Shown here in pieces: positions 1 through 9,569 of a stretch of DNA of 64,000 nt. The position numbers were made by a program, and so were the translations under genes. Below the pieces are notes generated by a model, which worked only from the letters and a program-made list of their open reading frames with translations, did no database searches and was not told the DNA's origin. The first letter of the stretch is position 1. Every line of letters starts with the position of its first letter. Source of the DNA: Gnetum montanum (taxonomy: Eukaryota > Streptophyta > Gnetopsida > Gnetales > Gnetaceae); the NCBI GenBank assembly GCA_015680685.1, contig MNCI01011128.1:1204365-1268364 (forward strand), in the 5' to 3' direction.

Positions 1-192
1 AAAAAAATCACATACCTCAGACTTGCTTAACCATACATCGTGACACTTACAAGCAAGCCTGGGAAGACAACGAACGATTAACCCCAAGTGTTTCTTGTGG
101 TGTTAAGGCATTTAGTCTGCGGAGTTCGACCGGATCGCGCGTGCACGCTCGTATTCGTATGGTTGAGTGTAGGGGTACCTCGCCACTCATCA
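1..192 (+). mobile_element. Element L: 3' end of a Ty3/gypsy LTR
   Basis: The stretch ends in GCCACTCATCA, the terminus common to all LTRs of this family here, preceded by the conserved GTTGAGTGTAGGGGTACCTCGC block. It is followed directly by a second, different LTR 3' portion that starts in mid-LTR at ACATACCTCAG. The simplest reading is that L inserted into the 5' LTR of element A. The candidate TSD is ACATA (193-197); its partner lies outside the window. Sequence details (AAGCAAGCCTGGGAAGAC, CTTGTGGTGTTAAGGC) match the reverse complement of solo LTR M (3669-4744) much better than any other copy, so L and M belong to one subfamily. Whether L is a full element or a solo LTR cannot be seen. 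Confidence 0.85.
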
Positions 193-377
193 ACATACCT
201 CAGACTTACTTAACCATACACCCATGAAAAATACAAGTAAGTCTAGGAAGACAACAAATGATTAACCTTAAGTATTCCATAAGACGTGTAGGAACTTAGT
301 CTGCGGAGTTCAACCGGATCGCGCGTGTAATGCTCGTATTCGTATGGTTGAGTGTAGGGGTACCTCACCACTCATCA
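193..377 (+). repeat. Element A 5' LTR, 3' part
   Basis: This is a second copy of the LTR 3' end, from ACATACCTCAGACTTAC to CACTCATCA, directly followed by the primer-binding site. The rest of this LTR lies upstream of L, off the left edge. It resembles A's own 3' LTR (7420-7607), for example in sharing GTAATGCTCGTATTCG, where L has GTGCACGCTCGTATTC. Confidence 0.88.
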
Positions 378-396
378 TTGGTGCCATTGCCAGGGA
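378..396 (+). promoter_or_regulatory. Primer-binding site of A (tRNA-Asp type)
   Basis: TGGTGCCATTGCCAGGGA begins one base after the LTR end CTCATCA. Plant tRNA-Asp 3' ends have the complement TGGCGCCGTTGCCGGGGA; this copy differs at three positions. The same site follows the 5' LTRs of B, C, F and J. This fixes the strand of A and identifies the upstream LTR as the 5' one. Confidence 0.85.
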
Positions 397-522
397 CTAA
401 GTTGTTTGTGTGCTAAGTAGAACATATGACATCATCCACATCGTTGGGAAGCTTAAATGAACCCTTAGGGTTGATCAGAAGAAAATTTAAACAACGGTCA
501 ATAGCACACCGACAAGATAACA

Positions 523-2990
523 ATGTCTTCTTCTTCTCATAAAAGCACTTCACCACCTAGGGATCACACAAGAGACAATCGGCGGTCTAACACACGTAAC
601 CAAGAATCGCCAATTCCTCAACAATATCGAGTAGTGTTTACTCATCATGATGAGTATATACCCGATTTTACCTTTATCCTCCATCAAGACAAACAACTGT
701 GTTCGCGAGACTTGCAAGGTAACATAGTGTTACCCCCAGATCAGGCAGTCCCTAACATGCTCCTTCATGCTCTTGCACAGATAGGCATGATGCAGCTATA
801 CGTTGAATACGTTGCAGAAGATTATGACACAAGGGATTACCATCCCACAACGATGTAATGTTTAAGGGACTCGAGGCAGGAGAGCTACCATACATTGTTG
901 AAGGGAAAGGGGACCCATAGCAGTTCCCTCGTCATAAGAGAAATCAAGGGTGGTGAACCTATTTCAATAGGTTTTCCACAAAATGATGTTCCCCCTCCTC
1001 ACGATGGTGAGGAGGTAGGGTATCAAAATCTACACTCTATGATTCACAACTCTGGTTCTGATTCCCATGAATACCAAGTGTTCGATGAGGGAACACAAAC
1101 ACATGACAAAGGTGGAAAATCTGATCGTCATCACGATCGGGGCCATAGCCACTGAAGAGAAGGTAAGAAACATCGTCATGGCGATGGTTCCCCTTCTTCT
1201 TCCCCTTCATCGCATCATTCACCCTCTCCGTCCACATCAGGACGTAGTCACAAAGAGCACAACTGTGAGGATAAGGGTAAGGATAAGCAAAATGAGAACC
1301 CTCGACGAGAGAGTCGAGAGCGAGGACAAGGGCATTCTAGAGAGTCAAGGCATGAAAGAGGGGAAAGTAGGGAACCACATAGGCATCATATACGTCATGA
1401 GAGAGATGATCATGATGAACCCCTACTTGCCACCCAAAGTATGTTAGATATTACGAAGGTCGTTAGAATACCTACAAGGCACCAGAAAGATAGTCGGATC
1501 ATGAGACTAGACATGAATAATATCCCACGATTTGTTGGGGGATATAATGCTAATCTGTAGAATCACTTACAAGCATTCCACAATGCCTACGCCTTGCAAA
1601 ATATTGAAAATGAGTGGCAGAAGTTAAAGTTGTTTCCTAGGATACTCATAAAAGAAGTAGAGAGTTAGTACTGGTCCTTAGAACCGAAATCCATTAGACG
1701 GTGGAGTACGATGTTAGAACTATTCAACAATAAATACCAAACGTACTCCAGAGTGTCCAACTTACGTAAGAAGATCCAAGGATGGAAGCAGGGTACTAAT
1801 GAACCCTCGGATGCTGCCATGGGCCAATATTATGCATTGTTACATCATTGCCTAGGCCATGGTTACGCACAATGGGATCAACTCCGCCATCTCGTAGATG
1901 GGCTAAGACATGAAACTAGGAGAACCCTTAGGGCATATGCCCAAGGGAGATTATTTGAACTTTGGTCCCACAAAGTTCCTAGATTGTTGGAGCAAATAGC
2001 TAAAGAAGAAGGGGAGCTATGGAAAAGACAAAGCACGGAAGAGTACAACTACGATCCTTCCTTCTGAAAGAGGGGAGTGAGATTCTGCAAGGAGGAGGAT
2101 GAGTCACCACTCGAAGAGTTGGTGAATAGAAAAACCTTACTGCTTTAGAAAATAACGGAAGTGTTGGCTAAGGTAGATCAAATATGGAGCTCCTTAGATA
2201 GTAAAATTGAAACTGTCCTAAAAATGGTAGAGGAGTCTAAGGAGGAGTGAAGTAGTGATCATAATAAGAAAAAGTGGAGAGATTCAGACCATGCACGTAA
2301 CAAGGGTAAGCGAAAAATGACTATCGTCGATGAGGTTATGGATTTTGACACGGACAATGACGGTGGATGTGAGATCTGCCAATATGACCATCCTAACAGA
2401 TGTTGCCCAATAATCTCACATCTGCAAGAGTCTGAGGTGTATGCACTCAACCCAAGACTTAACAAATGGCAAGCACCCCAACGGTTACCTTATCCCCAAG
2501 GTAACCCAAGGCAGTTCCACCAACCGTTAACATATTATCCAAGTGGAACTCTACCACAACCTATCGAGCAACACTAGCAGTGGCAACACCCACAGTCATG
2601 GGGGATGCCACCACCTAGGCAACAATACCCTTACCGGCAACCAATTCCGTATGGCTATTACGTGTAGCAGCTGGTTTCTCCAAGTGACTCTATGGGTCAT
2701 GTAACCCCACAACTTCACTACCAAGTTTGGGAGTATTTTAAGACTCCTTCTCCTCTAGGAGACACACCACATACATACCATCCTCCGAATCCATCCGCAT
2801 CTTTTACACCAATAGTTCCACTACCACCCATACCAACGATGCAAGGGGAACTCCCCACTCAACTGTAGTAACGTAATGCTATGAGAGTTGTAAACCTTCA
2901 ACCCATTGCTGGTTCTGACAACCACATGAAGAGAAGACCTCTCTTAAGAACTAAAAGCCCAAACAAGCTCTCACAACCACAAGCGGTTGA
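523..2990 (+). pseudogene. gag: Element A gag (capsid/nucleocapsid), broken
   Basis: The start at 523 (MSSSSHKST...) is conserved at the same place in B (41084) and C (47483), with a similar start in F (36173). In order: N-terminal segment with HHDEYIPDFTFILHQ and NIVLPPDQ (523-858); a segment with PISIGFPQNDVPPPHDG (895-1155); an Arg/Ser/His-rich linker (about 1155-1430); the retrotransposon gag core with LELFNNKYQTYSRVSNLRK, IQGWKQG and GHGYAQWDQLRHLVDGL (about 1560-2067); a Lys-rich segment; a short zinc knuckle CX2CX3HX3C (CEICQYDHPNRC, 2368-2403); and a Pro/Gln/Tyr-rich tail. Stops interrupt it, for example after YHPTTM, RGHSH, NPSF-type and IEQH segments. Gag packages element RNA into particles. 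This copy cannot make the full protein. Confidence 0.85.
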
Positions 2991-3066
2991 GTCTGTGTAT
3001 GCTCCTCCAACAAATAAGGGTTCGGAGCTCCCTTCAAACTAACAATAGAGCTCAACACACACGGTT

Positions 3067-3668
3067 ATGTTAACACATACCGTTACTAACTGGATCAAGG
3101 TGGGCTACCTTCCTGGGAAACTCTCTGACCCTGGAAGTCCCTTAATCTACCTCCAAGTCGCTGGGAACGAACCACGTAAGGCTCTTCTTGACTCAGGTTC
3201 CAGAGTTAACTTAATATCACAGGAGATGTATAAAGCCTGGAACCTGCCTCCACTCAAGAAGAGTAATGTTCAACTAGAGCTGGTTGACTAGTCCATCACC
3301 ATTCCCTTGGGATTGGTGGAGTACATCGTTACCACTGTGTGTGGTTGGTCATACCCAGTTGATTTCCTAGTGATAGAAGTCAACAATAACAAAGGGGACT
3401 TCCCAATTATAATGGGGAGGGCATGGCTCAGCACCATCAACGCATGCCTAGGAATCCACGATCTTTCCTTGGAAATATCTAAGGAAAAAATTTATGGAAA
3501 GATCAAGAAGAAGAAAGATCCATGCATCACATACAGTGACTCAGAGGATGATGACATGGAGGAATGCTTAGCATCTCTTGCATGCAACTGGTGTGTCCAA
3601 GAAACTCAGATACAAAGGTGCCTGTATGTAGCAACCACACAACAAGAGAACACCCACTGGTTGACAGC
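3067..3668 (+). pseudogene. Element A aspartic protease, interrupted
   Basis: The frame shows KALLDSGSRVNLISQEMY, a retropepsin-like active-site region (D-S-G) at about 3178-3230. It is followed by LEL-VD, SITIPLGLVE, VCGWSYPVDFLVIEV and FPIIMGRAWLST, the order seen in Athila-type proteases. A TAG splits it after LELVD (3289-3291). The following acidic tail (SDSEDDDMEECLASL, CNWCVQE) is conserved in B and F. The frame continues to TTQQENTHWLTA and is then cut by solo LTR M. In the family this enzyme processes Gag. Here the domain is broken by a stop and by M. Confidence 0.85.
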
Positions 3669-4744
3669 TGATGAGTGGCGAGGTACCCCTACACTCAACC
3701 ATATGAATATGAGCGTGTACGTGTGATCCGATCGAACTCCACAGACTAAATGCCTTAACGCCACAAGAAACACTTGGGGTTAATCGTTCGTTGTCTTCCC
3801 AGGCTTGCTTGTATGTGTCACGGTGTATGGTTAAGCAAGTCTGAGGTATATGATTTTTTTGGTATCTTTCAGTTTATCTCCTAAGCTATGAGGGAAAGGG
3901 TTGAGAAACTAACTAACTCTAACTAATGTCCTAAGTCTAAATTAACTAGCGTCAGCATCTGTTCCCACTTACCGGACACACCTTGAACTATGCAACTATG
4001 GCTACCAAACACTAATCGTTATTGGGATCACCACACGTAACGCAAGTGCTCAAAGTGGTCGTACTGAGGCACCTATTTAGCCTAAGTGTGATAAGCAGCC
4101 GATTCCTTGGCTAGCCGTACACACCCATGGACGCTCGTAGCCAAGTTGTACTTATCACACGCTCTAGCCTAGCGATGAGTAGCCGATTCCTTGACCAGCT
4201 GTACACATTGGACTACCACTGGGATTACCAAGCACAGATCCTGGAATACACTACTGGGTTACCAAGCAATCACAATGCTCGTAATCAAGTCGTACTCATG
4301 TGTTGCGACGAGCAGCCGATTCCTTGATTAGCCGTACACATCCGTAAATGCTCGTAATCAAGTCGTACTCATGCGCACTAGGAAAGCAATAAATAACAAT
4401 ACAAAATAAAACCATGTACTGCAAGGTTTATCCAATCAAGTTTGTCTTTATTGTCGTACACAACTTGTGTTCAGGTTACAAAGTTGCTTGAATAAAGAGC
4501 CGTTCACTCTAGGACTCCTACTGCGGGCACATGGGAAATTAATCTAACTATGGAGTGTTCAAACTGCCAGAGCTTCGCTACTTCTAGCCAGGATTGGGAA
4601 ATGAAGGGAGTGCTGCCTCTTATTTATAGATATGGCGGCGGACCGTGATATCGCGTACACGATATCGCAGGGACGGACGCGATATCGCGTACGCAATATC
4701 GCAGGGGATGCGATATCGCGGCTTGTGCATATCACGTCTCATCA
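3669..4744 (-). mobile_element. Solo LTR M (minus orientation) inside element A
   Basis: Begins TGATGAGTGGCGAGGTACC and ends GTCTCATCA, the reverse complement of a complete family LTR. It is flanked by identical 5-bp TSDs ACAGC (3664-3668 and 4745-4749). Joining the flanks restores the uninterrupted sequence seen in element B around 44220 (TTGACAGCTAATCAAGAG). No internal region, primer-binding site or polypurine tract lies between the ends, so this is a solo LTR formed by LTR-LTR recombination. At 1076 bp it is about 300 bp longer than the other LTRs because of internal repeats at 4091-4375. It carries a TATA-like TATTTATA (4621-4628, minus) next to five GATATC-type boxes (4647-4733). Confidence 0.95.
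4091..4375. repeat. Three imperfect repeats inside LTR M
   Basis: AGCCGATTCCTTG appears near 4097, 4180 and 4314. It is followed in at least two copies by an AGCCGTACACA or AGCTGTACACA segment and a GCTCGTAATCAAGTCGTACTCATG-type segment. The other LTRs here have a single equivalent (for example GCTCGTGATTAAGTTGTACTCATT in the LTR of I). The expansion explains the extra length of M. Confidence 0.75.
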
Positions 4745-4749
4745 ACAGC

Positions 4750-4985
4750 TAATCAAGAGAGCAATCCACCAACATGCATGAAATGAACTGGGGGAACAGC
4801 TTGCACCCACAACGAAAGCATAGATACATTGGAATATGAGTGTCACTAACTTCCAACCCTTAACCTGAAAACATCAATTGGGAGAAGTTGGACACTTCTA
4901 AGAAATTCAAACAAACGCTTGTTATTTCGAATCTCTCCCTTTTGATTTAGTCATGGGGGAGATGGCCACCTATGCTGATCATTTG
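4750..4985 (+). pseudogene. Element A: tail of protease frame fused to post-integrase sequence
   Basis: Continues the frame broken by M: PPTCM-like, then ESIDTLEYE, LKTSIGRSWTLLRNSNK and RISPF. The first half corresponds to the pre-RT linker of J (around 22175-22260), where SIDALEQ and a GRLEILDEFKQ-type segment occur. The second half corresponds to J sequence after integrase (19380-19465). The join is near AACAAACGCTTGTTATTTCG. The same join occurs in B (44390-44410), C (50785-50800) and F (32880-32905). Confidence 0.75.
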
Positions 4986-6833
4986 AGGCCCTCAGTTCTT
5001 TTAAGTTTTTGTTTTGCACATTTTTGTTTTACAAATTTCTTTAACTTTTCTTGTTTTTGTTTTACAACATTGTTCATACTTTTTCTTTTATTTGTGTGTA
5101 TGTGTGTGTCTTATCCATTTTGTTAAGTTCATCACCCAATAAGTGCTATTAAATGATGGTATGAACTATTTTCTACTGGTTGCTAATGTTTGGCTTTTAC
5201 CTTTAAGATTACGATGTTGATACCAAGGTATGGTTCTTTTGATATGACAGGCAATGAATCCACTTCATTCATACATCCACAAATTTTTATGGTCTCTCTT
5301 GGCTTGGAACTGTACAGTCCATTTCTCAATAATAAGAACTATAACGAATTGGTGACTGGGCATTTCTCAAACTAAGGAAGGACTGAAGGATTGAAAAGGG
5401 TGTGACTTCAGGGGAACTTGATGCATTTGTGTTGGCCATTCTCTTGGGTGCTTGGATGTTTTCTTCTTGAGTTTTCTTATAGTTCTAATGTATCTCCAAT
5501 ATCGGGAAGCTAAGCAAATAAAAATAAAAATAATAAGTCTTTGCATGGTGTGGTTCTCAAGCCAAAAAAAAAGTGGGAATTCAAAGCACACCCCTTAGAC
5601 GAAAAAAATATTTGGGCTATAAGCACTGGTTATGGAACTAAAATAAACATGTTCCCTCTAACTAAGGCCCTTCTCGCTTCCTACCTTCTCATCTTTCATT
5701 TTGTGGTGGCTCTTTGGAGAAGGCATTCTTGTTACTTCAAGTGGACAGATTAGCCAAATGTATCAATGCGAAGTCACTAGATGTGGTTTGTTTGAGGCTA
5801 GACTTGGAATGGGATCTACTAAGTCACATTAATCATTAAATACACAAGGGGTTGTACACCACCTTGTTCTTGAGACTCCATTCCATTCTCTTCTTTCCAT
5901 CGTCCTCCCTCCATTATTCACCTCATTGCCGGTTATATCATTAGTGTATATTTTGGTTGACACATTGTTTTCTTTTTGGTAAATTCTTGTCGTTAAGACT
6001 TTAACTCTTGTTCCAAATGACATTCCTAGAGCCTACAAACTCTTTTAATGTGGGCTTGTCAGGGCATTAAGGGCATGAGCCTACTTTGGGGAGGACCCAC
6101 TGGCATTCCTATTTGGTGCACCAGTTAAATTCTTTCCCTTAACATTTTTGCAGTCAACCTTATTTTGTTCATTTCCATCTTAACATCCATTTTATCGGCG
6201 TGGCCGTTGTCTCTTTTTATTTGTCTTTCTTATTCCTTATCGTTTTCCATTTTATCGCTACTGGAGGTTCGCTCTCAATCATGGGGGTCCTGACCCAATT
6301 TTTTCAATTTTCTCCTAACCCCTACACCTTCGGTAGTCACCATTATTATATCTCTAGAATCTATAATTAGGCATACCACAACTCAGCCAATGGACCTCTC
6401 ATCAAAGTAAGGTATCAACTGCATTGTGATTCATTTACCCTTGCTAATATAAGACTGTGTTGTGTGTGCAGATGGCAATCATACAACAATGGATTGGATC
6501 TGGGGGAAACACTTGGAATGGATCGGTGCTGAAGCAGTTATGCAAAGAACAAGATTGATGGCACGCTTACGGATGGACAACAAAAGGTGCAATCTTGGTG
6601 TTGGCAGCAGTAAAACTTCTCTTTCTCTCTCTCTCTCTCTCTCCACTGCCAAATAAGGCCAGATGTCAAATGTATAAAGTGTTCACTCTTGTTGTCATGA
6701 ACACCAGTTTTGTCATGTTTTGTAATGATGATCCGTTCACATGTCATCCCATTCACCATTAGTTCCATTCAAGTCAATAATCCCATACCTTCCTAATATT
6801 TTGTAAGGAACTGGAGAACAAGTTTTTATTCAG
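4986..6833 (+). other. Element A noncoding 3' region
   Basis: About 1.85 kb without a convincing long reading frame but strongly shared with B, C, F and J. Contents in order: a PPT-like TCATGGGGGAGATGG (4951); T-rich repeats of a TTTTGTTTTACA type (5010-5070); a block with CTTGGGTGCTTGGATG (5440-5460); a conserved GAGCCTACTTTGGGGAGG/ACCCAC block (6077-6100); a second PPT-like TCATGGGGGT (6279-6288); a splice-acceptor-like TTGTGTGTGCAG/ATG (6460-6474); and a CT microsatellite (6618-6643). In Athila elements this interval is where an env-position gene can lie; here only a remnant can be argued. Confidence 0.7.
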
Positions 6834-6844
6834 TCATGGAGGTA
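6834..6844 (+). promoter_or_regulatory. Polypurine tract of A
   Basis: TCATGGAGGTA sits directly before the 3' LTR start TGATGGGACACG. The corresponding tract in B and C is TCATGGGGGTA. It primes plus-strand DNA synthesis in LTR retrotransposons. Confidence 0.75.
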
Positions 6845-7607
6845 TGATGGGACACGATATCGTATACACAATATCGCAGTCCGTCGTCATTTCTATAAAT
6901 AAGAGGTGGCTCTCCCTTGTTTCTCCATCTAGATCTAAACCTTAGCCAAATTCTTGCAATTTTTTCATTCCAGAGTTAGAGTAATTTCCATGTGCCCGCA
7001 GGAGGAGTCCCAAAGTGAACGGATCTTTATTCGAGCAAATATTGTACCTGAGCACAAGTTTGTGTATGGAAATAAAGACAAACTTTTGGATAAACCTTAC
7101 AATGCATGGACTAAGCTAATGAGGATTTAATTACTATTGAATGTTTAAATGTTTTCTTAGGACTTAATCTCTCTCAATCCTCAACTCTCATAGTTAAGTG
7201 CATTCAGTATGATTACTTTGAGCACGTGTGTTACGCTTGGTAATCCTAGCAATGAATAGCGTTTGGTAATCCTAGAAGGTTGCATTGGTTCAGGGTGTGA
7301 ATGTCAAGTGGGATGGATACTGATGCTAGGCATTAGAACTTAGTTAGTTAAAATTAGTTACTTAGTCTCTTCACCCTTTCTCCTCCTAGCATAGGCAATA
7401 AAACATAAAAGATATAAAAATCACATACCTTAGACTTACTTAACCATACAACTGTGACAAATACAAGTAAGTCTAGGAAGACAACGAACGATTAACCTTA
7501 AGTGTTCCATAAGGCGTGTAGGCACTTAGTCTGCGGAGTTCGACTGGATCGTGCATGTAATGCTCGTATTCGTATGGTTGAGTGTAGGGGTACCTCGCCA
7601 CTCATCA
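6845..7607 (+). repeat. Element A 3' LTR
   Basis: A complete 763-bp LTR from TGATGGGACACGATATC to CACTCATCA. The promoter part lies very near the left end: GATATC boxes from 6856 and TATAAATA at 6894-6901. Downstream are the family-wide AAGTGAACGGATCTTTATTCG segment and an AATAAAGACAAAC segment with a poly(A)-signal-like AATAAA. Upstream of the TATA box there are only about 50 bp. Confidence 0.92.
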
Positions 7608-7612
7608 ACCTC

Positions 7613-9160
7613 CCTATATTTTTATTATTATTGTAGACTTTCTTTTATATAATCTACATTATGATCTATAGAGAAATATCATTAAGGGAATTTTAATTAA
7701 TAATCAAGGTACATAATTCTTTAACATGTACTTTGTAGATGATTCTTTATTTATGATTAATAATTCTCTACAACATATTAATATTTTTTAGCTAGAGTGG
7801 AGGATTACTGCATGGTATTTGGTTCTTGAATCAATTGGTAAAAATTTGTTGTTTATTGTAATGGAAATATTAATGAGTGGGTTACTCCCAAGCCTTGGAA
7901 AATCTTGAAAAAAGATTTTATCTTCAACATTTTAGAAATACCTTTTGCTTTTGAGTTTAATCTACTATTTTGTAGAATTATGTGGTTGATAAAATTGAAA
8001 AAAAGCTTGATAAATGGAAAGAAAAAAAAAAAGCTTGCACTTCCTAGCAAAGTTTAGTTATTAAGCAAATGATTCAATCAACTCAAGTTTAGTACTTCAA
8101 TTTTTGGTCTTCTTTTAAAACTTCTTATGATAGAATTGATCATATTATGTGTTGGTTTCTTTAGCATGTTGAACAACATAGAAAAGATTTTTCTAGAGTT
8201 TCTTGGGATATTTGCACTAGTAGTGAGAAAGATAGAGGAGTTGGCCTCATTAATTATTATAACTAGGGTATTTCTCTTGCAATAAAATGGATTGCAAAGT
8301 GCATTAATAGAGATAATGTTTGGATGCCCCTTTTAAGAAATAGACTTATTTAAGGAAGGCCTAAGGATGATAACAATTAGTCTTCTAATAACTTGCTTTA
8401 CTGTCTTCTTTTTCCTTAGCCCATTTCTATTCTAGATTCTTCAATTCTTAAATGAATTTGGAAGACATGGTGCAAGCTTAATAAATATTGGAATCACAAA
8501 CATATTACAATTTTAGAAGATATGGTTAAGAAAATTATCCTATATTGGCTTTTTTTTTAAATGATGGAGCTTAGGCTACTAATGCATCTAGATTATGTAC
8601 TACTTGAAGCAAATTTGATATTACTGCAATTTCTTGTTTGCATATGCATGATAGATGGATTACTTGGAATGAAGCTTCTAGCCTCTATGATTTGAATAGA
8701 AAGAGGGAAAGGAATTTTTTAAAAATTAATTTCTAATGTTATGAATTTATTTAAAGTTAACAATAGTTTGCATCATGCTTTTCCAAATATTTTTTAGAAG
8801 AATGGTAGATCTATTTTTCCTTTTAATTTGGAACCTTCTTATGAGATTATTACAAAGAATGATTTTATTGATAGGAAATTCAATAAGGCCTAGAAATGCA
8901 ATTATCATTGCAATTTTAGGTGAAGAAAATAAAAATATTTGAAGAGCTCATACATTTCCTAAAGCTCATATTTTTTATGATGTCTCATTTATTAAGGTCT
9001 TCCTATTAACACTTGTCTTAAACCTATGAGAAATGTTTTTCCTTAATGTCCTATTTGTAGAAGTGAACATTTATTTTCTCATGTTTTTTTGAGTGTCTTA
9101 TTACTTAGCAAGCTTAGAAATGGACATGCAAAATTTGTAATAACTTTCAACTAAACATCA
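7613..9160 (+). pseudogene. LINE (L1-like) C-terminal region, badly decayed
   Basis: AT-rich DNA whose + frames give a pattern typical of the part of plant L1-like ORF2 after the reverse transcriptase. It reads RVSWDICTSSEKDRGVGLIN followed by GISLAIKWIAKCINRDNVWM (about 8190-8330). A zinc-knuckle-like CPICRSEHLFSHVFL is seen near 9047-9095. Stops and frameshifts are frequent, with no usable ORF. Element A probably inserted into this LINE, because its 3' LTR ends at 7607. Assignment rests on motif recognition only; 7613-7950 is weak. Confidence 0.6.
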
Positions 9161-9569
9161 ATGAAATCATTCTTAGTAATAGTCTACTTTCTCTATGTTT
9201 TTTTTAACATTTGGAAATATCTTCAAACACTTGTTCTCTACACTATTTGAAAGCTTCAGTGTGTAGTTATTTTCTAATAGCAAAAACATAACTATGATCT
9301 CTCCATAGGAGTCAAATACAAAATTCTCAAAGATGTCACTTTTTAGCTCCAATTTCAAGCAACAAACCTTCCAATGAAAGCTAAACAATTAATTTATTTT
9401 CTATAATATTAATTTCTTTTTACTTTGGAGGCTCAAGGATGGGAAGCTTTTAAATTCTTTTGCTACTTGTTTTTTATTTTGTTTTAATGTATTCTTTTAT
9501 CTTCAAAGAGAGTTGTCTACTTGAATTTACAAGAAACTCTTTCGTAAGAAGTGAAAACTCATGAGGACA

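Larger units (their letters stand above)
193..7607 (+). mobile_element. Element A: non-autonomous Athila-type Ty3/gypsy retrotransposon (gag-pro only)
   Basis: Order on the + strand: 5' LTR remnant (193-377), tRNA-Asp-type primer-binding site (378-396), leader, gag from 523, protease to about 3660, solo LTR M (3669-4744) inside the coding tail, coding tail to about 4985, about 1.85 kb noncoding 3' region, polypurine tract (6834-6844) and 3' LTR (6845-7607). There is no reverse transcriptase, RNase H or integrase between protease and 3' LTR. The protease tail runs straight into the sequence that in element J lies after integrase. The 5' LTR start and 5' TSD are outside the window; ACCTC (7608-7612) is the expected 3' TSD. 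All coding frames have stops. Confidence 0.9.

Noticed and set aside
1-377. A tandem duplication within one LTR
   Set aside because: The two copies belong to different subfamilies (the first matches M, the second matches A's own 3' LTR), so insertion of L into A's LTR is the better explanation.
4647-4733. CRISPR-like or satellite array
   Set aside because: The GATATC units are 14-20 bp apart, few in number and tied to an LTR promoter; no spacer/repeat structure.
6618-6643. CT microsatellite as a regulatory element
   Set aside because: Simple-sequence expansion with different length and phase in A, C, F and J; not conserved in detail.
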